Assembly (NCBI GenBank): GCA_965243105.1
Contig: CBDEUC010000003.1
Coordinates: 1,674,001 to 1,738,000, forward strand
Length of the DNA: 64,000 nucleotides
DNA from: WLWS01 sp965243105
Lineage (GTDB): Bacteria > Pseudomonadota > Gammaproteobacteria > Eutrophobiales > Eutrophobiaceae
Reading direction: 5' to 3'
The notes beneath the pieces were generated by a model that saw only the letters and a program-made list of their open reading frames with translations, made no database searches and was not told where the DNA came from. Positions 33,492 through 42,228 of the stretch are shown here, in pieces; the stretch's first letter is position 1, and each line of letters begins with the position of its first letter. Made by a program: the position numbers and the translations under genes.

Positions 33492-34675
33492 GTGTTAGAA
33501 AAGCAGACGCCAGGTTTCTCAACACGCCGTTTTACCCACGGGCAAAGGAACTTTGCGAGACAAACCTGTGGTCGCCGTGGAAGGCTTACACCACTGTGGA
33601 TTGTTACAGCACGGTGGAAGGAGAATATTTTGCGGTGCGTAATGCCACCAGCGTTTTTGATTTGACACCGATGATCAAGTACCGCATCACGGGCAAGGAT
33701 GGTCTCGCCTTCCTCGACAAGCTGATGACGCGAAAGATGAGCGGGCTGACCCCGGGGCGCGTGATGTACGGTGCCTGGTGCAACGATCTTGGCCACGTAC
33801 TTGATGACGGCACGGTATTTCACCTTGATGACAATACCTGGCGCCTGTGTTCTGCGGAGCGACACCTGGACTGGCTGATGGCCACCGCCATGGGTTTTGA
33901 TGTGGAGATAGACGATGAGACCGATGAAGTAGTTGGTCTCGCGGTACAGGGCCCGACATCATGCCAGACACTCAAGGCCATGCAACTTGACGGCATTGAA
34001 AACCTCAAGCCCTTTCAACACAGGAGTTTTAACCTCGAAGGCAGGGATCTCATGGTCTCACGCACCGGCTTTACCGGCGACCTTGGTTACGAGATGTGGG
34101 TGAAAAGCGAAGATGCAGAGTTACTCTGGGATCGTCTTTTTGAAGCCGGCCAGAGTTTTGGTATCAAGCCAATTGGTTCACACGCGCTGGACATCGTGCG
34201 CATCGAGGCTGGTTTTATCCAGGCCGAGGTGGATTTCGTGCCGGCATTGAATGTTGTGCGGGCCGGGCGCGGTCGCTCACCCTACGAGCTCGGCCTCGAC
34301 TGGCTGGTTCATTTTGATAAGCCCGTGTTCAACGGTCGCCAGGCACTGTTAAAGGAAAAGGAACAGGGCTCGCGCTATCGCTTCGTGCGTCTTGATGTTG
34401 AGGGTAACAAGCCAGCCCATGATTCATTTATATACAACGGCAGTGACAAGGTAGTGGGTCACGTGACCTCGGCTACCTGGTCTCCCAGTGCAAAGAAGAA
34501 TATTGCCCTTGCATCACTGGACATGCCATGGGGCAGGGAAGGTGATGAACTGTATGCCGAGATCTATTACAACACAGAGTTGAAATGGAACCGCCTGATG
34601 GCTCGCTGCAGTATTGTTGAAGGTCCGTTTTTCGATCCGCCCAGGAGGAGACAGACCCCACCCGCGGACTACTGA
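33488..34675 (+). CDS. GcvT-like aminomethyltransferase / folate-dependent demethylase
   Basis: A 395-residue protein of the glycine cleavage T-protein family. Residues about 30-300 form the folate-binding fold (NATSVFDLTPMIKYRITGKD; RTGFTGDLGYEMWV at about 195-208), followed by a C-terminal barrel-type domain. The family takes a methyl or methylene group from a substrate such as dimethylglycine, sarcosine or DMSP and passes it to tetrahydrofolate. No other glycine-cleavage genes are nearby, so a demethylase role in the operon is likely. ATGA overlap with the preceding flavoprotein gene. Confidence 0.85.
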   Translation: MSVRKADARFLNTPFYPRAKELCETNLWSPWKAYTTVDCYSTVEGEYFAVRNATSVFDLTPMIKYRITGKDGLAFLDKLMTRKMSGLTPGRVMYGAWCNDLGHVLDDGTVFHLDDNTWRLCSAERHLDWLMATAMGFDVEIDDETDEVVGLAVQGPTSCQTLKAMQLDGIENLKPFQHRSFNLEGRDLMVSRTGFTGDLGYEMWVKSEDAELLWDRLFEAGQSFGIKPIGSHALDIVRIEAGFIQAEVDFVPALNVVRAGRGRSPYELGLDWLVHFDKPVFNGRQALLKEKEQGSRYRFVRLDVEGNKPAHDSFIYNGSDKVVGHVTSATWSPSAKKNIALASLDMPWGREGDELYAEIYYNTELKWNRLMARCSIVEGPFFDPPRRRQTPPADY

Positions 34676-34680
34676 TTTTA

Positions 34681-36804
34681 ATGGCACACAGGCTTGACCC
34701 CTTGCTGTGTCCTGCTTCCATCGCGGTGGTTGGTGCCACCCAGCGCAAGGAAGTCGTGGGCAACATGGTGATCGAGAACCTGCTGGCCGGAAACTATGAA
34801 GGTAAGCTCTACGCCATCAACCCGCGTTATGATGAAGTCGAGGGCGTGCCCTGCTTCGCGTCATTAAGCGATTTACCCGGAAAAGTTGAACACGTCATTT
34901 TCGCGGTCTCCGATGAGCGCATCGAGGATGCTCTCAAGGATGCGATCGCGCATGGCATAAAAGCAGCGACGATTTACTCCACGCTGATCCTTGAGAACGA
35001 TAGCACGCCTTCATTGCAGGAAAGGATCAGGCGCCTCGCTGAAGATGCCGGTTTGCTTCTTTGCGGTGGTAACGGCATGGGCTTTTATCACTTCAACAAG
35101 GGTGTGCTTGCCTGCGGCTTTGACACACGTCGCCACGCTGCCTTGGGAAACGTCAGCCTCATCAGCCAGTCCGGTTCGGGTATGTCGGCCATCGTCGACG
35201 TTGATCCACGTATTGATTTTAACATTGCCGTATCCACCGGGCAGGAACTGACCGTTGGACTGGAGGATTACCTGGACTTCGCCCTCGAGCAGGAAGAGAC
35301 ACGGGTTGTCGGCCTGTTCATGGAAACCAGCCGTCAGCCCGACAAGCTGGTGGCTGCTTTTGAAAAAGCAGTCAGGAAGAAAATCCCCATCCTCGTTATC
35401 AAGGTCGGTAAAACAGAATTCTCATCGCGCCTGGCAGAGTCCCACTCCGGTGCACTGGCCGGTGTTGATGCCGTGTACGATGCGCTGTTTGATCGCTACG
35501 GCGTGCAGCGCGTTGAAGATCTCGATGTGCTGTCAACCAGCCTCATCATGTTTGCCCAGCCCCACGATATTGCCGACGGTGGCCTGGTAACCATCCATGA
35601 TTCCGGTGGTGAGCGACAGCTGCTGGTGGACCAGGCCGAAGATTACGACGTGGCACTGACGAAGCTCATGCCTGCGACCAGTGACGAGCTGGAGTCATTG
35701 CTGGACCCCGGCCTGTTACCGGTGAATCCACTGGATGCCTGGAGCGTGGGCGGACCCGACTACCACGTTGTCATGCAAAAGTGTTTTGCCAGCCTGTTGC
35801 GCGATCCCGGTGCCGCGCTCGGCGCCGTGGTGCACGCGAGGGCGCCGGAAGGCAGGATCTATAACGAGTACATTGGGTACCTCAGGCACGGTCACGAAAC
35901 ATCAGGCAAGCCTGTTTTCCTCGTGGCTGCGCGCCAGGGCATCGGCGAAGATGAACTGGTACTTGAAACAACACGGGAAGGATATCCCGTGCTTGATGGC
36001 GTCGCGCCTTTCCTGCAGGGGGCGCGATGCATGATGAACTACCGGGATTTTCTGCAGCGCCCTGCAATCAAGCATTCGCCCCTTGCAGAAACCGTCGTGA
36101 AGAAATGGCAGCAGGTGTTCCAGCAAAAGACAGCCATCAATGAATTCGAGGCCGTTTCTTTCCTCGCAGAATGTGGTATTCCCATGGCGCAGGTGAGGCA
36201 GGCCGAGAATGCGAAAGAGCTTTTCAGCGCGGCAGCACAGCTGGGTTACCCGCTGGTCCTGAAAACCGCCATGCCCGGAATAAATCATAAATCCGACCAG
36301 GGTGGTGTGATACTCGGTATTCAGGACGAGCAGCAGTTGCTGTCCCACTACGACGAGCTCTCGTGCAGGCTTGGGCCGAAAGTATTGCTTGCCAGCATGC
36401 ACGAGGAAGAAGGTATAGAAATGATTCTTGGCATCGTCAACGATGCGCAGTTTGGCCCGGTGGTGTTAATGGGCATGGGCGGTATTCATGCCGAGGTGAT
36501 AAAGGACTCGGTCGCCCTCATGCCACCGTTTGATGCTGCCTTTGCCATGCGGGCCCTGGATAAACTAAAAATGCGCAAGGTGCTGGATGGAACCCGGGGC
36601 CGGACCGCGGTAAATATCCAGGCCTGTTGTGAAGCGGCCGCCCTCCTGTCCAGTATCGCTGTCGCCTTTAGTGAAGAAATAGGCGAGCTCGATATCAACC
36701 CGTTGATGGTCGGCGAGTCCGGCTGCACCGGGCTTGACGCAATGCTGGTGCTAAAAACAGCTTCTGAGAATGAAGCCGGTTTCGAGGAGCAGGCCTGTGC
36801 CTGA
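34681..36804 (+). CDS. ADP-forming acyl-CoA synthetase (acetate-CoA ligase family), fused alpha-beta form
   Basis: A 707-residue fused NDP-forming acyl-CoA synthetase. Order: CoA-binding Rossmann domain (1-135), succinyl-CoA-synthetase-like ligase region (about 150-460) with the phospho-His in AESHSGALAG (H255), and C-terminal ATP-grasp domain (about 480-700; GYPLVLKTAMPGINHKSDQG; ELDINPLMV). It converts a carboxylate, CoA and ATP to acyl-CoA, ADP and phosphate, or the reverse. Starts 5 bases after the GcvT-like gene. It provides the CoA ester for the hydratase encoded next and the dehydrogenase on the other strand. Confidence 0.88.
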   Translation: MAHRLDPLLCPASIAVVGATQRKEVVGNMVIENLLAGNYEGKLYAINPRYDEVEGVPCFASLSDLPGKVEHVIFAVSDERIEDALKDAIAHGIKAATIYSTLILENDSTPSLQERIRRLAEDAGLLLCGGNGMGFYHFNKGVLACGFDTRRHAALGNVSLISQSGSGMSAIVDVDPRIDFNIAVSTGQELTVGLEDYLDFALEQEETRVVGLFMETSRQPDKLVAAFEKAVRKKIPILVIKVGKTEFSSRLAESHSGALAGVDAVYDALFDRYGVQRVEDLDVLSTSLIMFAQPHDIADGGLVTIHDSGGERQLLVDQAEDYDVALTKLMPATSDELESLLDPGLLPVNPLDAWSVGGPDYHVVMQKCFASLLRDPGAALGAVVHARAPEGRIYNEYIGYLRHGHETSGKPVFLVAARQGIGEDELVLETTREGYPVLDGVAPFLQGARCMMNYRDFLQRPAIKHSPLAETVVKKWQQVFQQKTAINEFEAVSFLAECGIPMAQVRQAENAKELFSAAAQLGYPLVLKTAMPGINHKSDQGGVILGIQDEQQLLSHYDELSCRLGPKVLLASMHEEEGIEMILGIVNDAQFGPVVLMGMGGIHAEVIKDSVALMPPFDAAFAMRALDKLKMRKVLDGTRGRTAVNIQACCEAAALLSSIAVAFSEEIGELDINPLMVGESGCTGLDAMLVLKTASENEAGFEEQACA

Positions 36805-37618
36805 GTTTGAAACGATAATTTACAGCCAGGATGGGCCGGTGGCGATCATCAGCCTTAATCGTCCTGGCAAGTTAAACGCCATCAGTCCGGACATGGTGAA
36901 GGAACTGCACTCGGCGCTGGACGAGGCGGAGAGAAACGACAGCGTGCGCGCGATCCTGTTAAAAGGAGAAGGCAAGGCCTACTCCGCAGGCTTTGATCTT
37001 GACGTGGAAGCAGATGAGGGTGTCGACAGCACCGAGTTCTGGCGCGCCGAGCTCAGGCGTAACTTTGACATCATCATGCGCTTCTGGGACAGCTCGAAAC
37101 CAACAATTGCCTCCGTGCACAAGTATTGCCTGGGCAGTGCAATGGAAATGGCCACCGCCTGCGACATTACCATCGCAGCGGAAGGCACACGCTTTGGTGC
37201 ACCGGAAGTGAAGTTTGGTAGCGGCATCGTTGCCCTCATCCTGCCGTGGGTGATTGGAGTGAAGCAGGCAAAAGAACTTTTACTCACTGGCGATGACAGG
37301 GTTAGTGCCGAGCGCGCACTGGCTCTCGGGCTGGTAAACCACGTCGTTGAAGAAGATCAGTTACAGGCCGAGTCCTTGGCCATGGCAAGCACCATCGCTG
37401 CCAATGACGGGCTCGCGGTCAGGCTCACCAAGCAGGCCATTAACACGAGCCTTGAAGCCATGAACATGCGCGATGCCATGTTAGGGGCACTTGAGATAGA
37501 CGTTGAAATAGAAACCACGGAAACGCCGGAATCAAAGGAATTTAATCGCATACTCTCCGAGGAAGGGACAAGGGCAGCACTGGAGTGGCGGCAAAAAAAC
37601 ATTGACGGAAAGGCCTGA
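36797..37618 (+). CDS. Enoyl-CoA hydratase/isomerase
   Basis: A 273-residue crotonase. GTG at 36797 is chosen because GAGGAG lies about 8 bases upstream; the ATG at 36770 has none. Both hydratase acids are kept: E117 (LGSAMEMATACD) and E137 (FGAPEVKFG), and the oxyanion-hole segment AYSAGFDLD is at about 61-69. It adds water to a 2,3-unsaturated acyl-CoA. It overlaps the CoA-ligase gene by 8 bases and the glutamine-synthetase-like gene by one base. Confidence 0.88.
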   Translation: MPEFETIIYSQDGPVAIISLNRPGKLNAISPDMVKELHSALDEAERNDSVRAILLKGEGKAYSAGFDLDVEADEGVDSTEFWRAELRRNFDIIMRFWDSSKPTIASVHKYCLGSAMEMATACDITIAAEGTRFGAPEVKFGSGIVALILPWVIGVKQAKELLLTGDDRVSAERALALGLVNHVVEEDQLQAESLAMASTIAANDGLAVRLTKQAINTSLEAMNMRDAMLGALEIDVEIETTETPESKEFNRILSEEGTRAALEWRQKNIDGKA

Positions 37619-39012
37619 TGATGGAAATTGACGATCGCGCAAGTGCAGCAGAGCTCGAAGAGTTCCTGCAAAAGTACCCCGACACGAAGATGCTTGAAAT
37701 TCTTTCGCCCGATACCAACGGCATACTGCGTGGTAAGCGTATCGGCAGGAAAGAATTTGATGGGCTTTACGATGGCGGTCTGAAAACCTGTGCTTCAACA
37801 CCTTTTGTAGACAGCCGGGGTGAAATCGCAGTCGAAATTGGCATCGGCACCCGTGACGGTGACCCGGATGTAAAAACCTACCCGGTATCAGGCACGCTGG
37901 CACCGGTACCCTGGCTGGACTCACCCATCGCCCAGGTATTCCTGTCCATGGCGAGCTTCGATGACGAACCGTATTTTTCCGACCCGCGCTTCGTGCTGAA
38001 GAAATGCTACCAGCAACTAAGGGACATGGGTCTTAGCGTGATTGTAGCCACCGAGTTTGAATTTTACCTGCTGGAGGCCGGTGATGGCCCGGTGCCCACG
38101 CCAAAACTGGGTAGCGTGCCCGGCACAAACCTGAAACAGGAAGGCCTGCAGTACTCTGCCCTTGAAGACCTCTGGGAAAACGATGCCCTGCTCATGGATA
38201 TTCATAACAACTGCGAACTACAGGGGATCCCTGTGACGACGGCACTGGGTGAGTTCGCACCGGGACAGTTTGAGATCAACCTGCATCACGTGGACGACCC
38301 GGTCAAGGCATGCGACCAGGGAGCCATGCTGAAACGGGTGATCAAGGGAACCAGCATGACGCATGGTCTCGGTGCCTCTTTCATGGCCAAGCCATTCATG
38401 GATTACGCCGGTAGTGGCTTACATATACACGTGAGTGTTTATGACGAGAAGGGCAACAATATTTTTGCCAACCCGGACTCGAGCGAGACCCCTGCGATTT
38501 CGGCAAGGATGAAAAACGCCATTGCCGGCTTGCAGCAAACCATGGCAGATGGCATGGCGATCTTCGCCCCCAATGCCAACTCCTATCGACGACTGCAGCC
38601 CCATTCCTTTGTACCGCTTTCACCGTCGTGGGGCTATAACCACCGCGGCGTGGCATTGCGGATCCCGGTATGCGATCAAAAAAATATGCGAGTGGAGCAC
38701 CGCGTGGCCGGCGCCGATGCGAATCCATACCTGGTAATGGCGGCGCTGTTCGCTGGCATTCATCACGGTATCAGCAAGGGCCTTGAGCCCACTGACCCGG
38801 TACCGGAAGGCACCATGTTTGAAGACCAGGAAATTGAGCTGCCGGTTCGCTGGGAAGCAGCACTGGACAGGTTCAGGGCCAGTGAAATTTTACCGGCCTA
38901 CATGGGTGAAGAGTTTTGTCGTACCTATGAACTCACCAGGCGAAGTGAATGTGACCAGTTCCAGGCGCAGATCAGCAACCTGGACTACGAGTGGTACCTG
39001 AGGTCCGTATGA
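37618..39012 (+). CDS. Second glutamine-synthetase-family gamma-glutamyl ligase
   Basis: A 464-residue GS-fold ligase. SVIVATEFEFYLLEAGD (about 139-155) supplies metal Glu residues, GEFAPGQFEINLHH is the second Glu motif, YAGSGLHIHVSVYDEKG the His motif, and HRVAGADANPYLVMAAL the Arg/Asn segment. It resembles PuuA-like amine ligases rather than nitrogen-assimilating GlnA: no adenylylation loop is evident. It is the last gene of the operon, implying that a gamma-glutamyl amine is a pathway intermediate. It differs clearly from the 19884 paralogue. ATG at 37618 or 37621 may serve as start. Confidence 0.85.
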   Translation: MMEIDDRASAAELEEFLQKYPDTKMLEILSPDTNGILRGKRIGRKEFDGLYDGGLKTCASTPFVDSRGEIAVEIGIGTRDGDPDVKTYPVSGTLAPVPWLDSPIAQVFLSMASFDDEPYFSDPRFVLKKCYQQLRDMGLSVIVATEFEFYLLEAGDGPVPTPKLGSVPGTNLKQEGLQYSALEDLWENDALLMDIHNNCELQGIPVTTALGEFAPGQFEINLHHVDDPVKACDQGAMLKRVIKGTSMTHGLGASFMAKPFMDYAGSGLHIHVSVYDEKGNNIFANPDSSETPAISARMKNAIAGLQQTMADGMAIFAPNANSYRRLQPHSFVPLSPSWGYNHRGVALRIPVCDQKNMRVEHRVAGADANPYLVMAALFAGIHHGISKGLEPTDPVPEGTMFEDQEIELPVRWEAALDRFRASEILPAYMGEEFCRTYELTRRSECDQFQAQISNLDYEWYLRSV

Positions 39013-39055
39013 TGAACCAGTTTATAGCAAAAGGCTGATATCAAGAATGTCGTTT

Positions 39056-39208
39056 ACCTGCATGCACAAATCGCAGACACGCTACGAGTACGACATACAT
39101 GGATGTATTAGTGTCGCGAGAGGACAGGAGTCCGTAGCGACCGTCCCTGTAAGCTCGTCGAGATCCATCCATGGCTCTCGACGGTCTGCTCACTTGTATC
39201 ATGCAGGT
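39056..39208. repeat. Palindromic MITE/REP-like element, copy 2
   Basis: A 153-bp element with the same inverted ends as the copy at 18391: ACCTGCATGCACAAATCGCAG on the left, and GTCTGCTCACTTGTATCATGCAGGT on the right. It shares the CGCAGACACGCTAC block with copy 1 but has a longer and different centre, including paired GTCGCGAGAGGAC/CCGT and CATCCATGG segments. It sits between the end of the catabolic operon and the small minus-strand gene, where it may also end transcription. Confidence 0.8.
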
Positions 39209-39244
39209 TCCGACAATAGATTGTCTCTATTAAAAAACTTGCGA

Positions 39245-39577
39245 TTAGTTACTGGAAAAATCCCGGTAAAGGGAAAAGGACGTATTGGTCACGCTGGTCT
39301 TGATGCGACCGTGCAGTGTCCTGATCGGTTCGCTGTCTTCCTCGATGTAGGACCAGCACTTGATCGCCTGTTGCAGGTCGTCAAATTTCATGGCGTGATA
39401 AAAATGGGAATCGGGCGCATCGGCGTTGTATCCATCATGGGGCTGTCTTTCCATGAACTGGTGCGACAACAGCAGCTTCTTTTCTACCAGGTGCGAGGCA
39501 AGGGCATTAACAGCATCATTGAACTCCTGCGGAGTGCAGTGATCGTGTAAATCAAAAAAGCTATGCAGTATTACCAT
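39245..39577 (-). CDS. Small protein of about 110 residues, DUF6614-like
   Basis: A 110-residue protein without signal peptide or membrane segment. The pattern FFDLHDHCTPQEFNDAVNAL, then SHQFMERQPH, then FYHAMKFDDLQQAIKCW looks like a compact alpha/beta barrel dimer as in DUF6614 or EthD-like proteins, but the family call is tentative. It is divergent from the Rieske oxygenase gene with a 121-base spacer, so the two may be co-regulated. Function unknown. Confidence 0.6.
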   Translation of the reverse strand: MVILHSFFDLHDHCTPQEFNDAVNALASHLVEKKLLLSHQFMERQPHDGYNADAPDSHFYHAMKFDDLQQAIKCWSYIEEDSEPIRTLHGRIKTSVTNTSFSLYRDFSSN

Positions 39578-39698
39578 TATTCTTCTTCGAGGAATAAGAA
39601 GTCGATATTAGAAGGCAATAGTATAGGAATTATTATTAGTAACAAATGTATACCGGGCTAAAGGGCCCCGGGATATGTAATTAGCAGGAGTTTAGAAA

Positions 39699-40895
39699 AT
39701 GAGTTCAACGAATTTAGCGACATTACTGGAGAACCAGCAAGACGGTTATTCCCTGCAGCAGGGTTTTTACAAGGATCCGGAGATTTACAAGGTCGAGATT
39801 GAACGGATCTTCATGAAATCCTGGTTATACGCCGGACATGTCAGCGAGATTCCCAACGTGGGTGATTACATCCTGCATGAGTTTGATACCGAGTCGGTGA
39901 TTATTATTCGTGAAAACGAAGACACCATCAATGCACTGCTTAACGTCTGTCGCCATCGTGGCTCAAGGATCTGCAAGGAAGCTACGGGTAACAAGAACCT
40001 GCTGGTCTGTCCCTATCATGGCTGGAGTTTTGAAAAGAGCGGAAACCTGCGTGGTGCAAACCACACCAGGCCGGGTTTTGACAAGACAATGTATCCACTG
40101 CACAAGATTAACATCAAGGTTTTCCACGGCATGATGTTCATCAACTTTGATGAGAATCCAATATCCTTTGACCCCATTGAAGAAGACCTGGACGAAGCGC
40201 TGAAGCCTTACAGGCTGGACAGGGCCAAGGTTGCGCACAAGATTGATTATCCCATCGAGGCGAACTGGAAACTGTCGGTAGAGAACTACTGTGAATGCTA
40301 TCACTGTGTGCCATCCCACCCGGAATATGCCGAGGCACATGGCCGCTCCTATCCCGAAGCCGATATGGAAGAACTAACCCAGGCACTTTATGAGCGCGCG
40401 GAAGAGTGTGGCCTGACGACTGCAGATGTTAACAATGACTGGCTGGATTCGGGCGGTGTTGGCATTGACCGCTCCTATAATCGCTACCCCTTACTCCATG
40501 GACACCTGACGGGAAGCAAAAAAGGTAAGCCGGTTGCGCCACTGATGGGTGATATCAAGGCCTATGACGGGGGCACGGTCGACATGCACATTGGCCCCAT
40601 GACCTTTTATCTCGCCTACTGTGACCATGTCGTGGTGTATCACTTCAAGCCACTGACCCAGGATACTTCAAGTTGTGAAATCAGCTGGCTGGTCAACGGC
40701 GATGCTGAAGAAGGAAAAGATTATAAGCTTGAAGAGTTAACCTGGTTATGGGACATCACTACCCATGCCGACAAGAGGATCATTGAAGATAACCAGAAGG
40801 GCGTGAATTCGCGTCGCTACCAGCCCGGGCCTTTTACCGAGCTGGAAGACTTTGAAGAGGGTTTTGTTAACTGGTACCGCGCTCTTATGAAATAA
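39699..40895 (+). CDS. Rieske non-haem iron oxygenase alpha subunit (GbcA/choline-monooxygenase-like)
   Basis: A 398-residue oxygenase. The Rieske [2Fe-2S] cluster ligands are C84-x-H86 (CRHRG) and C104-x2-H107 (CPYHGW). The mononuclear iron site is H202 and H207 (ENYCECYHCVPSHPEY) with D358 (HADKRIIEDNQ). The form is that of GbcA, choline monooxygenase and related N-demethylases or hydroxylases of quaternary amines. The reductase that must supply electrons is not adjacent. GCAGGAG lies 9 bases before the ATG. Substrate unknown; an amine in the surrounding pathway is likely. Confidence 0.88.
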   Translation: MSSTNLATLLENQQDGYSLQQGFYKDPEIYKVEIERIFMKSWLYAGHVSEIPNVGDYILHEFDTESVIIIRENEDTINALLNVCRHRGSRICKEATGNKNLLVCPYHGWSFEKSGNLRGANHTRPGFDKTMYPLHKINIKVFHGMMFINFDENPISFDPIEEDLDEALKPYRLDRAKVAHKIDYPIEANWKLSVENYCECYHCVPSHPEYAEAHGRSYPEADMEELTQALYERAEECGLTTADVNNDWLDSGGVGIDRSYNRYPLLHGHLTGSKKGKPVAPLMGDIKAYDGGTVDMHIGPMTFYLAYCDHVVVYHFKPLTQDTSSCEISWLVNGDAEEGKDYKLEELTWLWDITTHADKRIIEDNQKGVNSRRYQPGPFTELEDFEEGFVNWYRALMK

Positions 40896-40899
40896 GAAC

Positions 40900-40927
40900 C
40901 GGCCTCAAAATCCTGTTGTCGAGGCCG
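40900..40927. terminator. Hairpin between convergent Rieske and decarboxylase genes
   Basis: CGGCCTC (40900-40906) pairs with GAGGCCG (40921-40927) around a 14-base loop, placed between two convergent stop codons (40895 and 40931). The following T content is low on both strands, so efficiency is uncertain. Confidence 0.5.
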
Positions 40928-40930
40928 ATT

Positions 40931-42178
40931 CTATATCCCCATGGGGGTTGGGAACTCACTACCCTCTTCAACGATCACGTACTGGTCGGATGCATAACCG
41001 TTAAAGCGCGTGGTCGTGGTTGAGCCATAGGCGCCGCTCAGACCGAATTCAATCCAGTCACCCTCGGCTATGCTGGCCGGGAGCCCGATGGTTTCCTTGA
41101 AGCAGTCACTTGAATCACAGGTAGGACCGTAAACGATGAACTCTTCGTGCTCATCCTCAAGCAGTTTATCACCGCGATACGTTAGCCTCGGCAGCTTGAA
41201 GTAGGCGACTAGCTGCTCCATGAATCCACCATAGATACCATCGTTAAGAAAAATTACGTTGCCGTCCCGGCGATGCTTTACACGGCAAACCAGTGAACCG
41301 GACGTTGCCACCAGTGCACGGCCGGGTTCACAGACAAGCTCACAGCTTTCACTATTGAAATAGCGATTGAACTGCGTCCTGATGGCGTCGAAGTAGTCAG
41401 CCAGCTCGGGTACGTCGCTGTTCTCGTAGTGTGCAGGAAAACCACCACCGACATTTAGCATGACAATATCAACACCGGCTTTCTCGCTGATCATCGCTGC
41501 TGCATAGATAAAGTCACTGTAGGCAGAAGGTGAATAACACTGCGACCCGGGATGAAAGGTGAGGGCAGCGCGATAGCCTGCATCATTGACCAGGGACAGG
41601 AGCGTTGCCGCCTGCTCCGGGCTTGCACCGAACTTGCTGTTGAGATCCTGTGCTGCAAATGCACCCTTGATCTTGAAGCGCACGGTCAGCTGTACACCTG
41701 GATCGTCTCCAATGATAGAACGAATTTTTTCAAGTTCCTTTTCATCATCAAGGGCAAAGGAACGCACGCCGTGAACAAAGTAGGCCTGGCGAATTTCTTC
41801 GCGGGATTTCACCGGGTTGTCATAAAGAATGACAGCATTTCCATCCATGGAACGAACCAGTTCAATTTCCGCGAGGGATGCAGCATCAAAGAAGGCCAGG
41901 CGAGAATTAACCAGTTGCTCGATAACCAGGGGTTCGCCGTTTGATTTCACGGCAAAGCCCACTTTACCTGGAAAGTTATCGACAAAAAGGTCAACGCGCT
42001 TCAGCAGATCAGCGGGGCAGAAGCAGTGTACCGGGTAATCCGGTGCTTCCTGTCGGATCATGGTCACCGCGTTTTGAAAGGAAGGGACCTTGTGCGCTTC
42101 TTGCAGGCGACCGTCCTTGCTGTGCCTGTTATAGCGGGACAGTTCATCAACCAGCTTGTGGGTCATGGAAACGGTCAT
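40931..42178 (-). CDS. PLP-dependent ornithine/diamino-acid decarboxylase (fold type III)
   Basis: A 415-residue decarboxylase of the eukaryotic-like ODC/DapDC family. K78 in VGFAVKSNGEP binds PLP, ALTFHPGSQC carries the stacking His, LNVGGGFPAHYE the glycine loop, CEPGRALVATSG the phosphate-binding Arg, and YGPTCDSSDCF (about 350) the catalytic Cys-Asp. It most likely makes putrescine from ornithine; lysine or carboxynorspermidine remain possible. ATG 42178 has AAGGTG 7 bases upstream; GTG 42187 overlaps that site. Divergent from the Lrp-type regulator. Confidence 0.87.
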   Translation of the reverse strand: MTVSMTHKLVDELSRYNRHSKDGRLQEAHKVPSFQNAVTMIRQEAPDYPVHCFCPADLLKRVDLFVDNFPGKVGFAVKSNGEPLVIEQLVNSRLAFFDAASLAEIELVRSMDGNAVILYDNPVKSREEIRQAYFVHGVRSFALDDEKELEKIRSIIGDDPGVQLTVRFKIKGAFAAQDLNSKFGASPEQAATLLSLVNDAGYRAALTFHPGSQCYSPSAYSDFIYAAAMISEKAGVDIVMLNVGGGFPAHYENSDVPELADYFDAIRTQFNRYFNSESCELVCEPGRALVATSGSLVCRVKHRRDGNVIFLNDGIYGGFMEQLVAYFKLPRLTYRGDKLLEDEHEEFIVYGPTCDSSDCFKETIGLPASIAEGDWIEFGLSGAYGSTTTTRFNGYASDQYVIVEEGSEFPTPMGI

Positions 42179-42189
42179 GTCGATCACCT

Positions 42190-42214
42190 TTTGTTAAATC
42201 GTTGGTTTAACAAA
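42190..42214. promoter_or_regulatory. Palindrome TTTGTTAAA-N7-TTTAACAAA in the decarboxylase promoter
   Basis: A perfect 9-bp inverted repeat with a 7-base centre, directly upstream of the decarboxylase ribosome site. Its position over the untranslated leader suggests a repressor-binding site or an RNA hairpin that could limit translation. Confidence 0.55.
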
Positions 42215-42228
42215 GTATCGACCAGTTA

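Noticed and set aside
37618..39012. Assignment as GlnA for nitrogen assimilation
   Set aside because: Located in a catabolic operon, without the adenylylation-loop text of GlnA and without ntrBC nearby.
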